NCBI GenBank assembly: GCA_947624925.1
Contig: CANQMG010000010.1
Location: forward strand, 1 to 23,869
Source: an uncultured Clostridia bacterium
Lineage (GTDB): Bacteria; Bacillota; Clostridia; TANB77; CAG-508
Length of the DNA: 23,869 bases
Reading direction: 5' to 3'
The notes beneath the pieces were generated by a model, which saw only the letters and a list, made by a program, of their open reading frames with translations, was not told the origin of the DNA and searched no databases. The translations under genes and the position numbers were made by a program. Positions within the stretch are counted from its first letter, which is position 1, and the number at the start of each line of letters is the position of its first letter. Below are positions 1 through 6,519 of this stretch, piece after piece.

Positions 1-317
1 GCAACAATTTTTAGTCTTGGATTAGCATTTTGAGCTATAAGATAGCAAGCATATCGCGTTAATTTATAATCCTTTTGCTCTCTTTTTGCGCCAGACCCTA
101 TTTCTACCATTTTGTTGTCAACAACGAAATGGTCAATATCATCTATTTCAGAATTTTGACAAGCTATCTTTGCTTTTTCAATTACTGCATCAAAATATCT
201 CCAGTCTTTATAACTTAAAACTTTCATTAGCTCTCTTGCATACCAAAATTCAATACCATTTTCATCAATATGCTTAATATCTTCAAATGTTTTACTATTT
301 TTATTTATTTCTTTCAT
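1..317 (-). CDS. DinD-like DNA-damage-inducible protein, N-terminal part (runs off window)
   Basis: The first 105 codons are visible; the gene continues beyond base 1. The start at 317 is preceded by GGAGATGATGTAA, a good ribosome binding site. Visible segments such as FEDIKHIDENGIEFWYAREL, HFVVDNKMVEIGSGAKR and LTRYACYLIAQNANP follow the N-terminal pattern I know from Escherichia coli DinD and related BRO/antirepressor-type proteins (recognised from memory, not from a search). E. coli DinD is SOS-induced and has been reported to affect RecA-dependent strand exchange; relatives are common on mobile elements. The gene has its own strong promoter with a palindrome in the spacer, which fits a repressor-controlled gene. 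The function in this organism is not known, and only about a third to half of the protein can be seen. Confidence 0.8.
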   Translation of the reverse strand, partial: MKEINKNSKTFEDIKHIDENGIEFWYARELMKVLSYKDWRYFDAVIEKAKIACQNSEIDDIDHFVVDNKMVEIGSGAKREQKDYKLTRYACYLIAQNANPRLKIV

Positions 318-361
318 TTACATCATCTCCATTTTTAATATTTTATTATTATTCAGATATT

Positions 362-390
362 ATTATAAAACAATTGTTTGTAAAAGTCAA
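362..390 (-). promoter_or_regulatory. Promoter of the dinD-like gene with 12-bp palindrome in the spacer
   Basis: Read on the minus strand, TTGACT (390-385) and TATAAT (367-362) are separated by exactly 17 bases. Inside the spacer lies the perfect palindrome AAACAATTGTTT (368-379). A palindrome there would let a repressor block RNA polymerase. Its AAAC-N4-GTTT form is close to, but not the same as, the Gram-positive LexA box core GAAC-N4-GTTC. LexA control is therefore an inference suggested by the DinD family. Confidence 0.7.
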
Positions 391-507
391 TTAATTTTCC
401 CTTTTTTATTAAATTTTTGCATTATTAAATAAATATAATATTACTTGATTTTGTTCTTAGTTTGTTCTTGTCACTACTTGCATAAAAAATATATTAATTT
501 TAATTTC

Positions 508-587
508 AATTAAGAACCTCATTGGAAATTCCTAGTTAGCTACGAACTTTGACTATGTCATAAGTCCTAACCCAGTGAGAATTAATT
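508..587. other. Extended imperfect hairpin, candidate structured RNA
   Basis: Five nested paired segments can be read by eye: AATTAA (508-513) with TTAATT (582-587); CTCATTGG (518-525) with CCAGTGAG (572-579, one G-U pair); GTTAG (535-539) with CTAAC (567-571); ACTT (546-549) with AAGT (562-565); and TGAC (550-553) with GTCA (557-560) around loop TAT. The internal loops are asymmetric, which is more typical of a structured RNA than of a terminator, and there is no T-tract. It lies about 100 bases upstream of a possible 23-codon frame at 686. I do not recognise a known riboswitch, 6S RNA or ribozyme motif. The end of a decayed mobile element is an alternative. Confidence 0.35.
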
Positions 588-685
588 AAGTACACTTTAT
601 AAAAGTTTGTATTTATAGATAGCTTTAGCAGATATAAGATTATAGGTCTAAAAGTAGTAGAATTAAATTTTAGGAGGTTTTAGTT

Positions 686-757
686 ATGGAGGAAATAACA
701 TATTGTAGAAACCAATCTCTAGCTTGTTTATCAAAAACTTGTAATAATGTTCTATAA
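686..757 (+). CDS. Possible 23-residue cysteine-containing peptide or truncated gene start
   Basis: An AGGAGG sequence at 672-677 sits eight bases before ATG 686, a near-ideal ribosome binding site. The frame encodes 23 residues beginning MEEITYCRNQ and ends at TAA 755-757. It contains three cysteines (residues 7, 14 and 19). I know no family for it. The strong binding site argues that something is or was translated here. It may be a real small peptide, or the surviving start of a longer gene disrupted by the repeats that begin about 70 bases downstream. The bases after the stop can be read in another frame from an overlapping ATG at 757, which would fit an old frameshift. Confidence 0.3.
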   Translation: MEEITYCRNQSLACLSKTCNNVL

Positions 758-826
758 TGTGTCCAAGACAACAACATTCCAGATTGTCGACTCAGTGCGT
801 CGATAATTTGTGGAAAATTTTTGTAA

Positions 827-867
827 AGACCTGTCCCTACGTACGTTTTAACGATTTTATGTATTTT
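827..867 (+). repeat. 41-bp direct repeat, copy A
   Basis: This begins AGACCTGTCCCTACGTACG and continues to the ATGTATTTT ending at 867. It matches 941-981 with a single T/C difference. Copy A lacks the left GGGCAGG arm present next to copy B. The two copies are 114 bases apart in the otherwise empty stretch between the dinD-like gene and the DUF4364 gene. Confidence 0.85.
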
Positions 868-929
868 GTAAAAATAAAATAGAATAAAATCTTATAATTT
901 ATAAAATTTTGGGTAATTTCTTCGAAGAT

Positions 930-981
930 GGGCAGGCACAAGACCTGCCCCTACGTACGTTTTAACGATTTTATGTATTTT
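930..981 (+). repeat. Palindromic repeat core plus 41-bp direct repeat, copy B
   Basis: Bases 930-950 form a 7-bp inverted repeat, GGGCAGG and CCTGCCC around CACAAGA. The right half (941-981) is the second copy of the repeat at 827-867. The core reappears in reverse orientation at 21672-21692, so it is a dispersed element. From memory, GTAGGGGCAGG...CCTGCCC-type elements are scattered in many gut Clostridia; how they spread is not known to me. There is no T-rich tract after the hairpin, so it is not a typical terminator for the DUF4364 gene. Confidence 0.8.
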
Positions 982-1024
982 ATAATTTATACAATATAAT
1001 ATATTAATGAATAAAAATATTATT

Positions 1025-1570
1025 TTAATTTTCTTCTAATAAATGTATAATTTTAGGATAAATGTTTTCTGCATTTTCTTTCCAGTTATCACAAATTGTT
1101 TTTGCATGTTCTCTTGAACCAGCAAAAACGTCAACTTCAAATATAATTCTATTATTTTCTACTATTTTGCATTTTACATTAAAATCATTTTTATCAATTG
1201 GAACAAATTCAGAAACAATAGATACAGCCTCCTTAATTTCTTCCAATTCATCTTTAAAAGTACTATCAACTTTTAACTTAATAATTCCTGGTATCATATC
1301 TTTAGTTAATTCTAAAGTTTGTTTACCTAAATCTGTTATTCTATAAACAGATTCAAATACTTCATTATCGTCTTCTTTAAAAATTTCAATATATTTATTT
1401 TCAAGTAAATCAAGTAAAAATTGTTGAAAATAAAAATAATTCATATCTGTTATAGAAAGTACAAGTTGTAATAAGGCATCGTTGGTAATAGGTTTATCAA
1501 TTTTATTTAAAATGTATAATATTAGAACTTTGTTTTCTGCTAATGTTTCATTATCTGAAGTTAATTTCAT
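1025..1570 (-). CDS. DUF4364 family winged-helix protein
   Basis: The protein has 181 residues. The N-terminal half (about residues 12-90) reads as a winged-helix DNA-binding fold: KVLILYILNKIDKPITNDAL, then an aromatic stretch NYFYFQQFLLDLLENKYIEI, then the wing-like YRITDLGKQTLEL. This arrangement is characteristic of DUF4364, a clostridial family of PadR/MarR-like appearance with no established regulon. The C-terminal half is beta-rich and of unknown role. The start at 1570 is preceded by AAAGGAG. It is the last gene of the serS-engB-DUF4364 unit, 14 bases after engB, so it is probably co-transcribed with them. No clear terminator follows; two dispersed repeats lie downstream. The family call is from memory of the sequence pattern. 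Confidence 0.8.
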   Translation of the reverse strand: MKLTSDNETLAENKVLILYILNKIDKPITNDALLQLVLSITDMNYFYFQQFLLDLLENKYIEIFKEDDNEVFESVYRITDLGKQTLELTKDMIPGIIKLKVDSTFKDELEEIKEAVSIVSEFVPIDKNDFNVKCKIVENNRIIFEVDVFAGSREHAKTICDNWKENAENIYPKIIHLLEEN

Positions 1571-1584
1571 TGTGTTTTTCTCCT

Positions 1585-2169
1585 TTAAATATATTTTTCA
1601 ATTTCTTGCCATATAGGTTCTGCATAAATTTTTCTTTCAGAAGAAAATGGAAATACAATATTATTTTGGTTAGAAATATCTAATTGCTGTTTAATTTTTT
1701 CTATGTAAGAATCCACTTTTGTAATAGCTATCTTGTCTGCTTTATTTGCTATTATAATAAAAGGGGTATTTGTACTTTTTATATAATCAAACATAATTTT
1801 ATCATTTAAACCTAAATCATGTCTAATATCAATTAAAAGAATAATTAAGTTAATTTGATTTCTTGAAAATAAGTATTCTTCAATAAATTTATTAACTTTT
1901 TCTTGTTCTACTTTTGACATTTTACTAAAGCCATAACCAGGTAAATCTACAAAATAAAACTTAGAATCCATATCGTAAAAATTAATTTGCCTTGTTTTAC
2001 CTGGTTGACTACTAGTTCTAGCTAAAGATTTTCTATTAATCATTGTATTTATAAAAGATGATTTACCAACATTAGATTTGCCAGCAAGAACTATTTCTGG
2101 CAAATTATTATTTGGATATTGCTTAGGGCTTACAGCCGAAATTTTAAATTGAGGTTTTTTTATTAACAT
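1585..2169 (-). CDS. engB: Ribosome biogenesis GTP-binding protein EngB/YsxC
   Basis: This 194-residue TRAFAC-class GTPase is needed for late assembly of the 50S ribosomal subunit. The motifs are in order: G1 GKSNVGKSS (residues 30-38), the G2 region PGKTRQINFY, G3 DLPGYG (75-80), G4 NKADK (about 142-146) and a G5 serine pair near residue 177. The VAGKSNVGKSSFIN context and short length are diagnostic of the YihA/YsxC/EngB subfamily rather than Era or Der. The start at 2169 is preceded by AAAGGAGC. It lies 15 bases downstream of serS and 14 bases upstream of the DUF4364 gene on the same strand, consistent with one operon driven from the serS promoter. In many Firmicutes engB instead follows lon and clpX. 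Confidence 0.95.
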   Translation of the reverse strand: MLIKKPQFKISAVSPKQYPNNNLPEIVLAGKSNVGKSSFINTMINRKSLARTSSQPGKTRQINFYDMDSKFYFVDLPGYGFSKMSKVEQEKVNKFIEEYLFSRNQINLIILLIDIRHDLGLNDKIMFDYIKSTNTPFIIIANKADKIAITKVDSYIEKIKQQLDISNQNNIVFPFSSERKIYAEPIWQEIEKYI

Positions 2170-2184
2170 TAAAAAGCTCCTTTT

Positions 2185-3465
2185 TTATGGTATAAGTTTT
2201 TTCATTCCGCCCATATAACTTCTTAAAACTTCTGGAATATTTACACTTCCATCTTCATTATAATTGTTTTCTAAAAATGCAATAAGCATACGTGGAGGCG
2301 CAATTACAGTATTGTTTAATGTATGAGCAAAATAATTACCATTTTCTCCTTTAATACGAATTCCTAATCTTCTTGCTTGAGCATCTGTCATATTAGTACA
2401 GCTTCCAACTTCAAAATATTTTTTTTGTCTTGGACTCCATGCTTCAACATCAACACTTTTAGCTTTTAAATCTGCTAAATCTCCACTACAACATTCTAAT
2501 GTACGAACAGGAATATCTAAACTTCTAAATAATTCAACAGTATAATTCCACATTTTATCATACCAATTCCAACTATCCTCTGGCTCACATATAACTACCA
2601 TTTCTTGTTTTTCAAATTGATGTATACGGTAAACTCCTCTTTCTTCAATTCCGTGTGCACCTTTTTCCTTCCTAAAACAAGGAGAATAAGATGTCATAGT
2701 ATAAGGCAAATCAGCCTTTTTTAGAATTTGATCTTTAAATTTACCAATCATAGAATGTTCACTAGTACCAATTAAATATAAATCTTCTCCTTCTATTTTG
2801 TACATCATAGCATCCATTTCATCAAAACTCATAACTCCAGTAACAATATCGCTACGAATCATATAAGGTGGGATGCAATACGTAAATCCTTTATTAATCA
2901 TAAAATCTCTTGCATAAGATAGAAGTGATGAATGTAATCTTGCAATATCACCAACCAAATAATAAAAACCATTACCAGCAACTCTACGAGCAGAGTCTAA
3001 ATCAAGACCACTAAATGATTCCATAATATCTGTGTGGTATGGAATTTCATAATCAGGAACAAAAGGTTCACCATATTTTTGAAGTTCCACATTTTTGCTA
3101 TCATCTTCACCAATTGGAACAGATTCATGCATAATATTTGGTATTTTCATCATTCTTTCTTTAATTTCTAAAGCATACTTTTCCTCTAAAGCCTCATTGC
3201 TTTCAAGCTCTTGATTAATTTTTTGAACTTCAAGCTTTATATTTTCAGCCTCAGCTTTATTTCCTTCTCTCATAAGAGAACCTATCTTATCACTTAATTC
3301 TTTACGTTTCATTCTAAGATTATCACCATTAAGCTTAGCCTGTCTATTTTTAACATCTAAATCCAAAACCTCATCTACTAAAATAAGCTTATGATCTTGA
3401 AACTTTTTCTTTATATTCTCCTTAACTAAATCAGGATTATCCCTTAAAAACTTAATATCAATCAT
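2185..3465 (-). CDS. serS: Seryl-tRNA synthetase
   Basis: This class II aminoacyl-tRNA synthetase charges tRNA-Ser. I place the start at 3465 (MIDIKFLRDNPDLV), behind GGAGGATAT, giving 426 residues; an upstream in-frame extension is not supported. The N-terminal arm (about 1-105) is the usual charged coiled coil that contacts the long variable arm of tRNA-Ser. The catalytic core has motif 2 as FRKEKGAHGIEERGVYRIHQ and motif 3 as NNTVIAPPRMLIAFLEN, followed by the family ending IPEVLRSYMGG. Motifs 2 and 3 differ from the Bacillus type (FRSEAGSAGRDTRG), so this belongs to a divergent SerRS branch that I recall from other Clostridia. It is the first gene of an operon with engB, with its own sigma-A type promoter. 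I see no T-box leader in the short upstream region. Confidence 0.95.
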   Translation of the reverse strand: MIDIKFLRDNPDLVKENIKKKFQDHKLILVDEVLDLDVKNRQAKLNGDNLRMKRKELSDKIGSLMREGNKAEAENIKLEVQKINQELESNEALEEKYALEIKERMMKIPNIMHESVPIGEDDSKNVELQKYGEPFVPDYEIPYHTDIMESFSGLDLDSARRVAGNGFYYLVGDIARLHSSLLSYARDFMINKGFTYCIPPYMIRSDIVTGVMSFDEMDAMMYKIEGEDLYLIGTSEHSMIGKFKDQILKKADLPYTMTSYSPCFRKEKGAHGIEERGVYRIHQFEKQEMVVICEPEDSWNWYDKMWNYTVELFRSLDIPVRTLECCSGDLADLKAKSVDVEAWSPRQKKYFEVGSCTNMTDAQARRLGIRIKGENGNYFAHTLNNTVIAPPRMLIAFLENNYNEDGSVNIPEVLRSYMGGMKKLIP

Positions 3466-3497
3466 ATATCCTCCTATTATAAAATAATAATAATTAG

Positions 3498-3526
3498 AGT
3501 TTATCACGATTTGCTAAAAAATGCAA
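3498..3526 (-). promoter_or_regulatory. Promoter of the serS-engB-DUF4364 operon
   Basis: On the minus strand, TTGCAT (3526-3521) and TAAACT (3503-3498) are separated by 17 bases. The -10 element lies 32 bases before the serS start, leaving too little room for a T-box riboswitch. The call rests on consensus match and position only. Confidence 0.6.
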
Positions 3527-3603
3527 TGTTTAAAGCAAATTAGAAGGTATAAATTTCCAAAATATGAATATACTATCATAAATATATTTTGTGAGGCGAT
3601 GTA

Positions 3604-3891
3604 ATGATATATGAGGAATTTGTACAAGAAAATAATATTATAGATAAAAGTATTGAAGAATTAAATAATGTTTTAATAAAAAGTATTATAGAGACTAAAA
3701 AGGATTTAAAAAATGCCAGAAGAAATTATGAATATGCTGAAGGTGAATTAATTGATTATTATTTATATCAAATAAAAGCATCACAGGCTAAATTAAATTA
3801 TCTTTTAAAAAAATCAAAGGAAAATAAATTAAATATTGACATGATAAAGGACATAGAAATTAGAAAAATAGAAAATATAAAAGCAGTATAA
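3604..3891 (+). CDS. DUF2508 (YaaL-like) protein
   Basis: This small 95-residue soluble, charged helical protein is rich in Lys, Glu and Asn. The central part, KSIIETKKDLKNARRNYEYA followed by IDYYLYQIKASQAKLNYLLK, matches the pattern of the DUF2508/YaaL family. In Bacillus subtilis yaaL lies directly before bofA, and the same order holds here, which supports the call. The ATG at 3604 follows GAGGCGATGTA. It is probably co-transcribed with bofA 58 bases downstream. The molecular function is unknown; the conserved pairing with bofA is the main hint of a link to sporulation. Confidence 0.8.
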   Translation: MIYEEFVQENNIIDKSIEELNNVLIKSIIETKKDLKNARRNYEYAEGELIDYYLYQIKASQAKLNYLLKKSKENKLNIDMIKDIEIRKIENIKAV

Positions 3892-3949
3892 TTTATATGA
3901 ATAAAAATTCAATTTAATCATATTTATTAAAAAAGGACAGGTGATTAAA

Positions 3950-4213
3950 TTGGATTATAATACTATTGTAACATATTTAGCTTGCATTTTTTTTATTTTT
4001 ATATTTGGAAGAATATTTATAATACCAATTAAAACAATTTTAAAATTAATTTTTAATTCTATTTTGGGTGGATTGTTAATATATATAATTAATATTGTTG
4101 GTGCAACTTTTAATTTTCATATAGGACTTAATGTGTTTACATCCGTATTTGTCGGAATACTGGGAATACCAGGTGCGATTTTAATTACAATTATAAAGAT
4201 GATTTTAGGATGA
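3950..4213 (+). CDS. bofA: Pro-sigma-K processing inhibitor BofA
   Basis: This is an integral membrane protein of about 87 residues with hydrophobic segments at the N-terminus (TYLACIFFIFIFGRIFIIP), middle (SILGGLLIYIINIVGA) and C-terminus (FVGILGIPGAILITIIKMIL). The NSILGG...NIVGA...GLN...GILGIPG pattern is the BofA signature. In Bacillus, BofA sits with SpoIVFA in the membrane around the forespore and holds back the SpoIVFB protease, delaying pro-sigma-K activation. The start is ambiguous. TTG at 3950 is favoured because AGGTG lies six bases before it; GTG at 3941 is in frame but abuts its own candidate Shine-Dalgarno sequence. Either gives nearly the same protein. It follows the DUF2508 gene, as in other spore formers, and faces glmS tail to tail. 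Confidence 0.88.
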   Translation: MDYNTIVTYLACIFFIFIFGRIFIIPIKTILKLIFNSILGGLLIYIINIVGATFNFHIGLNVFTSVFVGILGIPGAILITIIKMILG

Positions 4214-4300
4214 AATACAAATAGATAAAATTATATAAAAAATTATATGATAAAATTAAAATTACAGAGAATACAATTAACATATTAACAAATAATAATT

Positions 4301-4333
4301 ATAAGGAACCACATAATGTGATTCCTTATTTTA
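4301..4333. terminator. Bidirectional terminator between bofA and glmS
   Basis: The stem ATAAGGAA (4301-4308) pairs with TTCCTTAT (4322-4329), with a further CACAT/ATGTG pairing inside and a T-run on the plus side. It lies between convergent genes and could serve both, although the T-tract is better for the plus strand. Confidence 0.75.
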
Positions 4334-4350
4334 AATATATAAAATGGATT

Positions 4351-6178
4351 TTATTCAACTGTTACAGATTTAGCAAGATTTCTTGGCTTATCTACATCTA
4401 ATCCTTTTTGCTTTGAAATGTAGTAAGCAAGTAGCTGAAGTGGTATAACAGATAGAATAGGTGATAATAATTTATTTGTTTTAGGTATTTTTATAACATA
4501 GTCAAATATTTTTTTATCTATATCCTGATTTGTTACAACTATAGTTTTAGCACCTCTAGTTATTACTTCTTGAATATTACTTACAGATTTTGCTACTAAA
4601 TCCTCATCTGTTAAAATACTAATAACTTTTATTCCATCCTCAATTAATGCTATAGGACCATGTTTTAATTCTCCACTGGCATATGCCTCAGAATGTATAT
4701 ATGAAATTTCCTTTAGTTTTAAAGATGCTTCTAATGCTACAGAATAATCTATACCTCTTCCTAAAAAGAATATATCTTTTTCTTTGTATAATTGTTTAGA
4801 AATTTCCTTTACATTTTCTGATTGTTTTAAAGTTTCTTCTATTTTTTCTGGTAATAATAAAATGTCTTGTTTCAACGAATTTAATAAATTTAGAGAAGAA
4901 CTTTCTAAAATTTCTGCAAAATGTATTGCCAAAATATTAAGTAATACTAACTGAGATGTATAAGCTTTTGTAGATGCAACAGCTATCTCAGGACCAGCAT
5001 GTGTATAAATAAATACATCTGCCTCTCTTGTAATTGAACTTCCAATAACATTAGATATTGCAAGTGTTTTTGAACCTTTAGATTTAGCAAGCTTTAGTGC
5101 AGCGATTGTATCTGCTGTTTCACCAGATTGACTAATGAATATACATAGTGTTTTGTCATCTATTAAAGGATTTTTATATCTAAATTCTGATGCTATATCA
5201 ACTAAAGTTGGTATTTTGCAAAGCTTTTCAAATGTATTACTGGTTGCAAGACCTGCATGCATAGCAGTACCACATGCTACAATATAAATTTTATTTAAAC
5301 TAGATAAGTATTCTTTGTTAAAATCAAGATTTTCTATGTAGACTTTAGGATTATCTAATTTAAATCCAATAGTTTCTCTTACTGATAAAGTTTGTTCATT
5401 TATTTCCTTAAGCATAAAATCATCATAGCCATTTTTTTCAATAGATGAAGCATCTAAATCTATAAGTTTAGGCTGTTTTTTAACTTCTTCTAAATTATTG
5501 TTATAAAAAATAATTTTATCCTTGTAAATTTCAGCAATTTCATTATCTTCCATTAAATAAAAATTTTTAGTATAAGAAAGTATTGCAGGCATATCTGATG
5601 CAATATAATTTTCTTCTATACCGCTTACCTATTACTACTGGGCTATCCTTTTTTGCTACTATTATTTTATCAGGATTAAGAGTACTAATTACTTCAATTC
5701 CATAACTGCCTTGTAAATTTTTACAAGCCATATATACAGCCTCTAATAATGTGCAATCCTTATTATCTAAATAATAACTAATTAAATTTGGTATTACCTC
5801 TGTATCTGTTTCAGATAAAAATTTGTAACCTTTTTCCTCTAGGAAGCTTTTTAGTTTATGATAATTTTCTATTATACCATTATGAACAACGCAAATTTTT
5901 TCAGTATTATCTAAATGAGGATGAGAGTTTTCCCTGCAAGGTTTACCATGTGTTGCCCATCTAGTATGAGCAATCCCAATAGTTCCTTGTAAATTTTTAA
6001 TATTTTCAAAATTATTTAAGTTTGCAACTCTTCCTTTGTCTTTGAAAATAGAAATATTATTATTTTCTATTGTAGAGATTCCAGCAGAATCATATCCTCT
6101 ATATTCCAATCTTAAAAGACCATCAATCAAAATAGGAAAAGCTTTTTTATTTCCTATGTATCCAACAATTCCACACAT
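4351..6178 (-). CDS. glmS: Glutamine-fructose-6-phosphate aminotransferase, frame broken by one extra base
   Basis: GlmS makes glucosamine-6-phosphate from fructose-6-phosphate and glutamine, the first step towards UDP-GlcNAc and peptidoglycan. The true start is 6178 (MCGIVGYIGN, with the nucleophilic Cys2 of the Ntn glutaminase domain) behind GGAGG. The glutaminase motifs YRGYDSAG, HTRWATHG and VHNGIIENY are present, followed by two SIS domains (CGTAMHAG, SQSGETADT, GPEIAVASTKAY, GRGIDYSVALEASLKLKEI) and the C-terminal DKPRNLAKSVTVE. The frame shifts near 5623: VVIGK is followed in frame by RYRRKLYC instead of the expected G-I-E-E-N-Y-I-A-S-D-M-P. Removing one base (a G on the plus strand, C in the gene) restores 608 residues, the normal length. 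As glmS is normally essential, sequencing or assembly error is likely. The gene is preceded by a glmS ribozyme. Confidence 0.95.
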
Positions 6179-6207
6179 AAAATTCCTCCAATTATTTAAA
6201 TTTAATT

Positions 6208-6362
6208 GAAAGCACAAAAATAAAAGCTACCTTATTAGATTTGTTATAGTATTACTACTATTTTTTGCTAATATTTATTGGCAGTAGCAGGTGCCATAGA
6301 GCCATCCGCCGAATATTTCGATAAGCTCTAACCTCGTCAACAATATAAATTGTCCTGGCGCT
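6208..6362 (-). ncRNA. glmS: glmS ribozyme/riboswitch
   Basis: Read on the minus strand, the leader has the conserved core segments in the right order: AGCGCCAG at the self-cleavage site (scissile bond between 6362 and 6361), GTTGACGAGG, TTATCGAAATATTCGGCGGA, then GGCTC and the 3' domain with AAGGTAGC near 6233-6226. These agree with the Bacillus subtilis glmS ribozyme as I remember it. The RNA uses glucosamine-6-phosphate as catalytic cofactor and cleaves its own message; the product, with a 5' hydroxyl, is then degraded, giving feedback control. The 3' boundary near 6208 is approximate. The glmS ribosome binding site and start follow within 30 bases. Confidence 0.95.
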
Positions 6363-6424
6363 TATAAATTAATAAAATATCCTCCTTTCGTAAAAATAAT
6401 TTTGATACTTTCAATAATATTAAT

Positions 6425-6453
6425 ATATTACAACAATATAAAAAAAGTAGCAA
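6425..6453 (-). promoter_or_regulatory. Probable glmS promoter
   Basis: On the minus strand, TTGCTA (6453-6448) and TAATAT (6430-6425) are 17 bases apart. They lie about 65 bases upstream of the ribozyme cleavage site. Between them and the ribozyme is AAAGGAGG (about 6389-6382) with no start codon behind it, which could act as a ribosome-binding stabiliser of the leader RNA. Confidence 0.5.
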
Positions 6454-6472
6454 GTACAAAATAAAAAAGATT

Positions 6473-6501
6473 TTGACAAAAACGTTTTTAAACAATATAA
6501 T
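6473..6501 (+). promoter_or_regulatory. Promoter of the DUF2207 gene
   Basis: TTGACA (6473-6478) and TATAAT (6496-6501), both exact consensus hexamers, are separated by 17 bases and lie 18 bases before the ATG at 6520. This is the strongest-looking promoter in the window. It is divergent from the glmS promoter just upstream. Confidence 0.85.
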
Positions 6502-6519
6502 TAATATGGTGATTAATGT

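Noticed and set aside
86..277. 63-codon frame on the plus strand
   Set aside because: It is antisense to the dinD-like gene, whose family motifs, ribosome binding site and promoter are all on the minus strand.
508..587. 6S RNA, purine riboswitch or hammerhead ribozyme
   Set aside because: None of the conserved bases of these RNAs could be matched; only the pairing pattern is supported, so it is listed as an unassigned structure.
827..981. CRISPR array
   Set aside because: Only two copies of a 41-bp repeat with one 73-base gap, no further units and no cas genes; the same core occurs singly at 21672.
3466..3600. T-box riboswitch upstream of serS
   Set aside because: The promoter -10 lies only 32 bases before the start codon, and no AGGGTGG-type T-box sequence is present.
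5567..6217. Programmed frameshift in glmS
   Set aside because: There is no slippery heptamer at 5616-5630, no upstream or downstream stimulatory element, and two other genes show the same kind of insertion; an error or recent mutation is simpler.
6330..6410. TTG-started 25-codon frame in the glmS leader on the minus strand
   Set aside because: It lacks a ribosome binding site at the proper distance and runs into the conserved ribozyme core, whose sequence is explained by the RNA structure.
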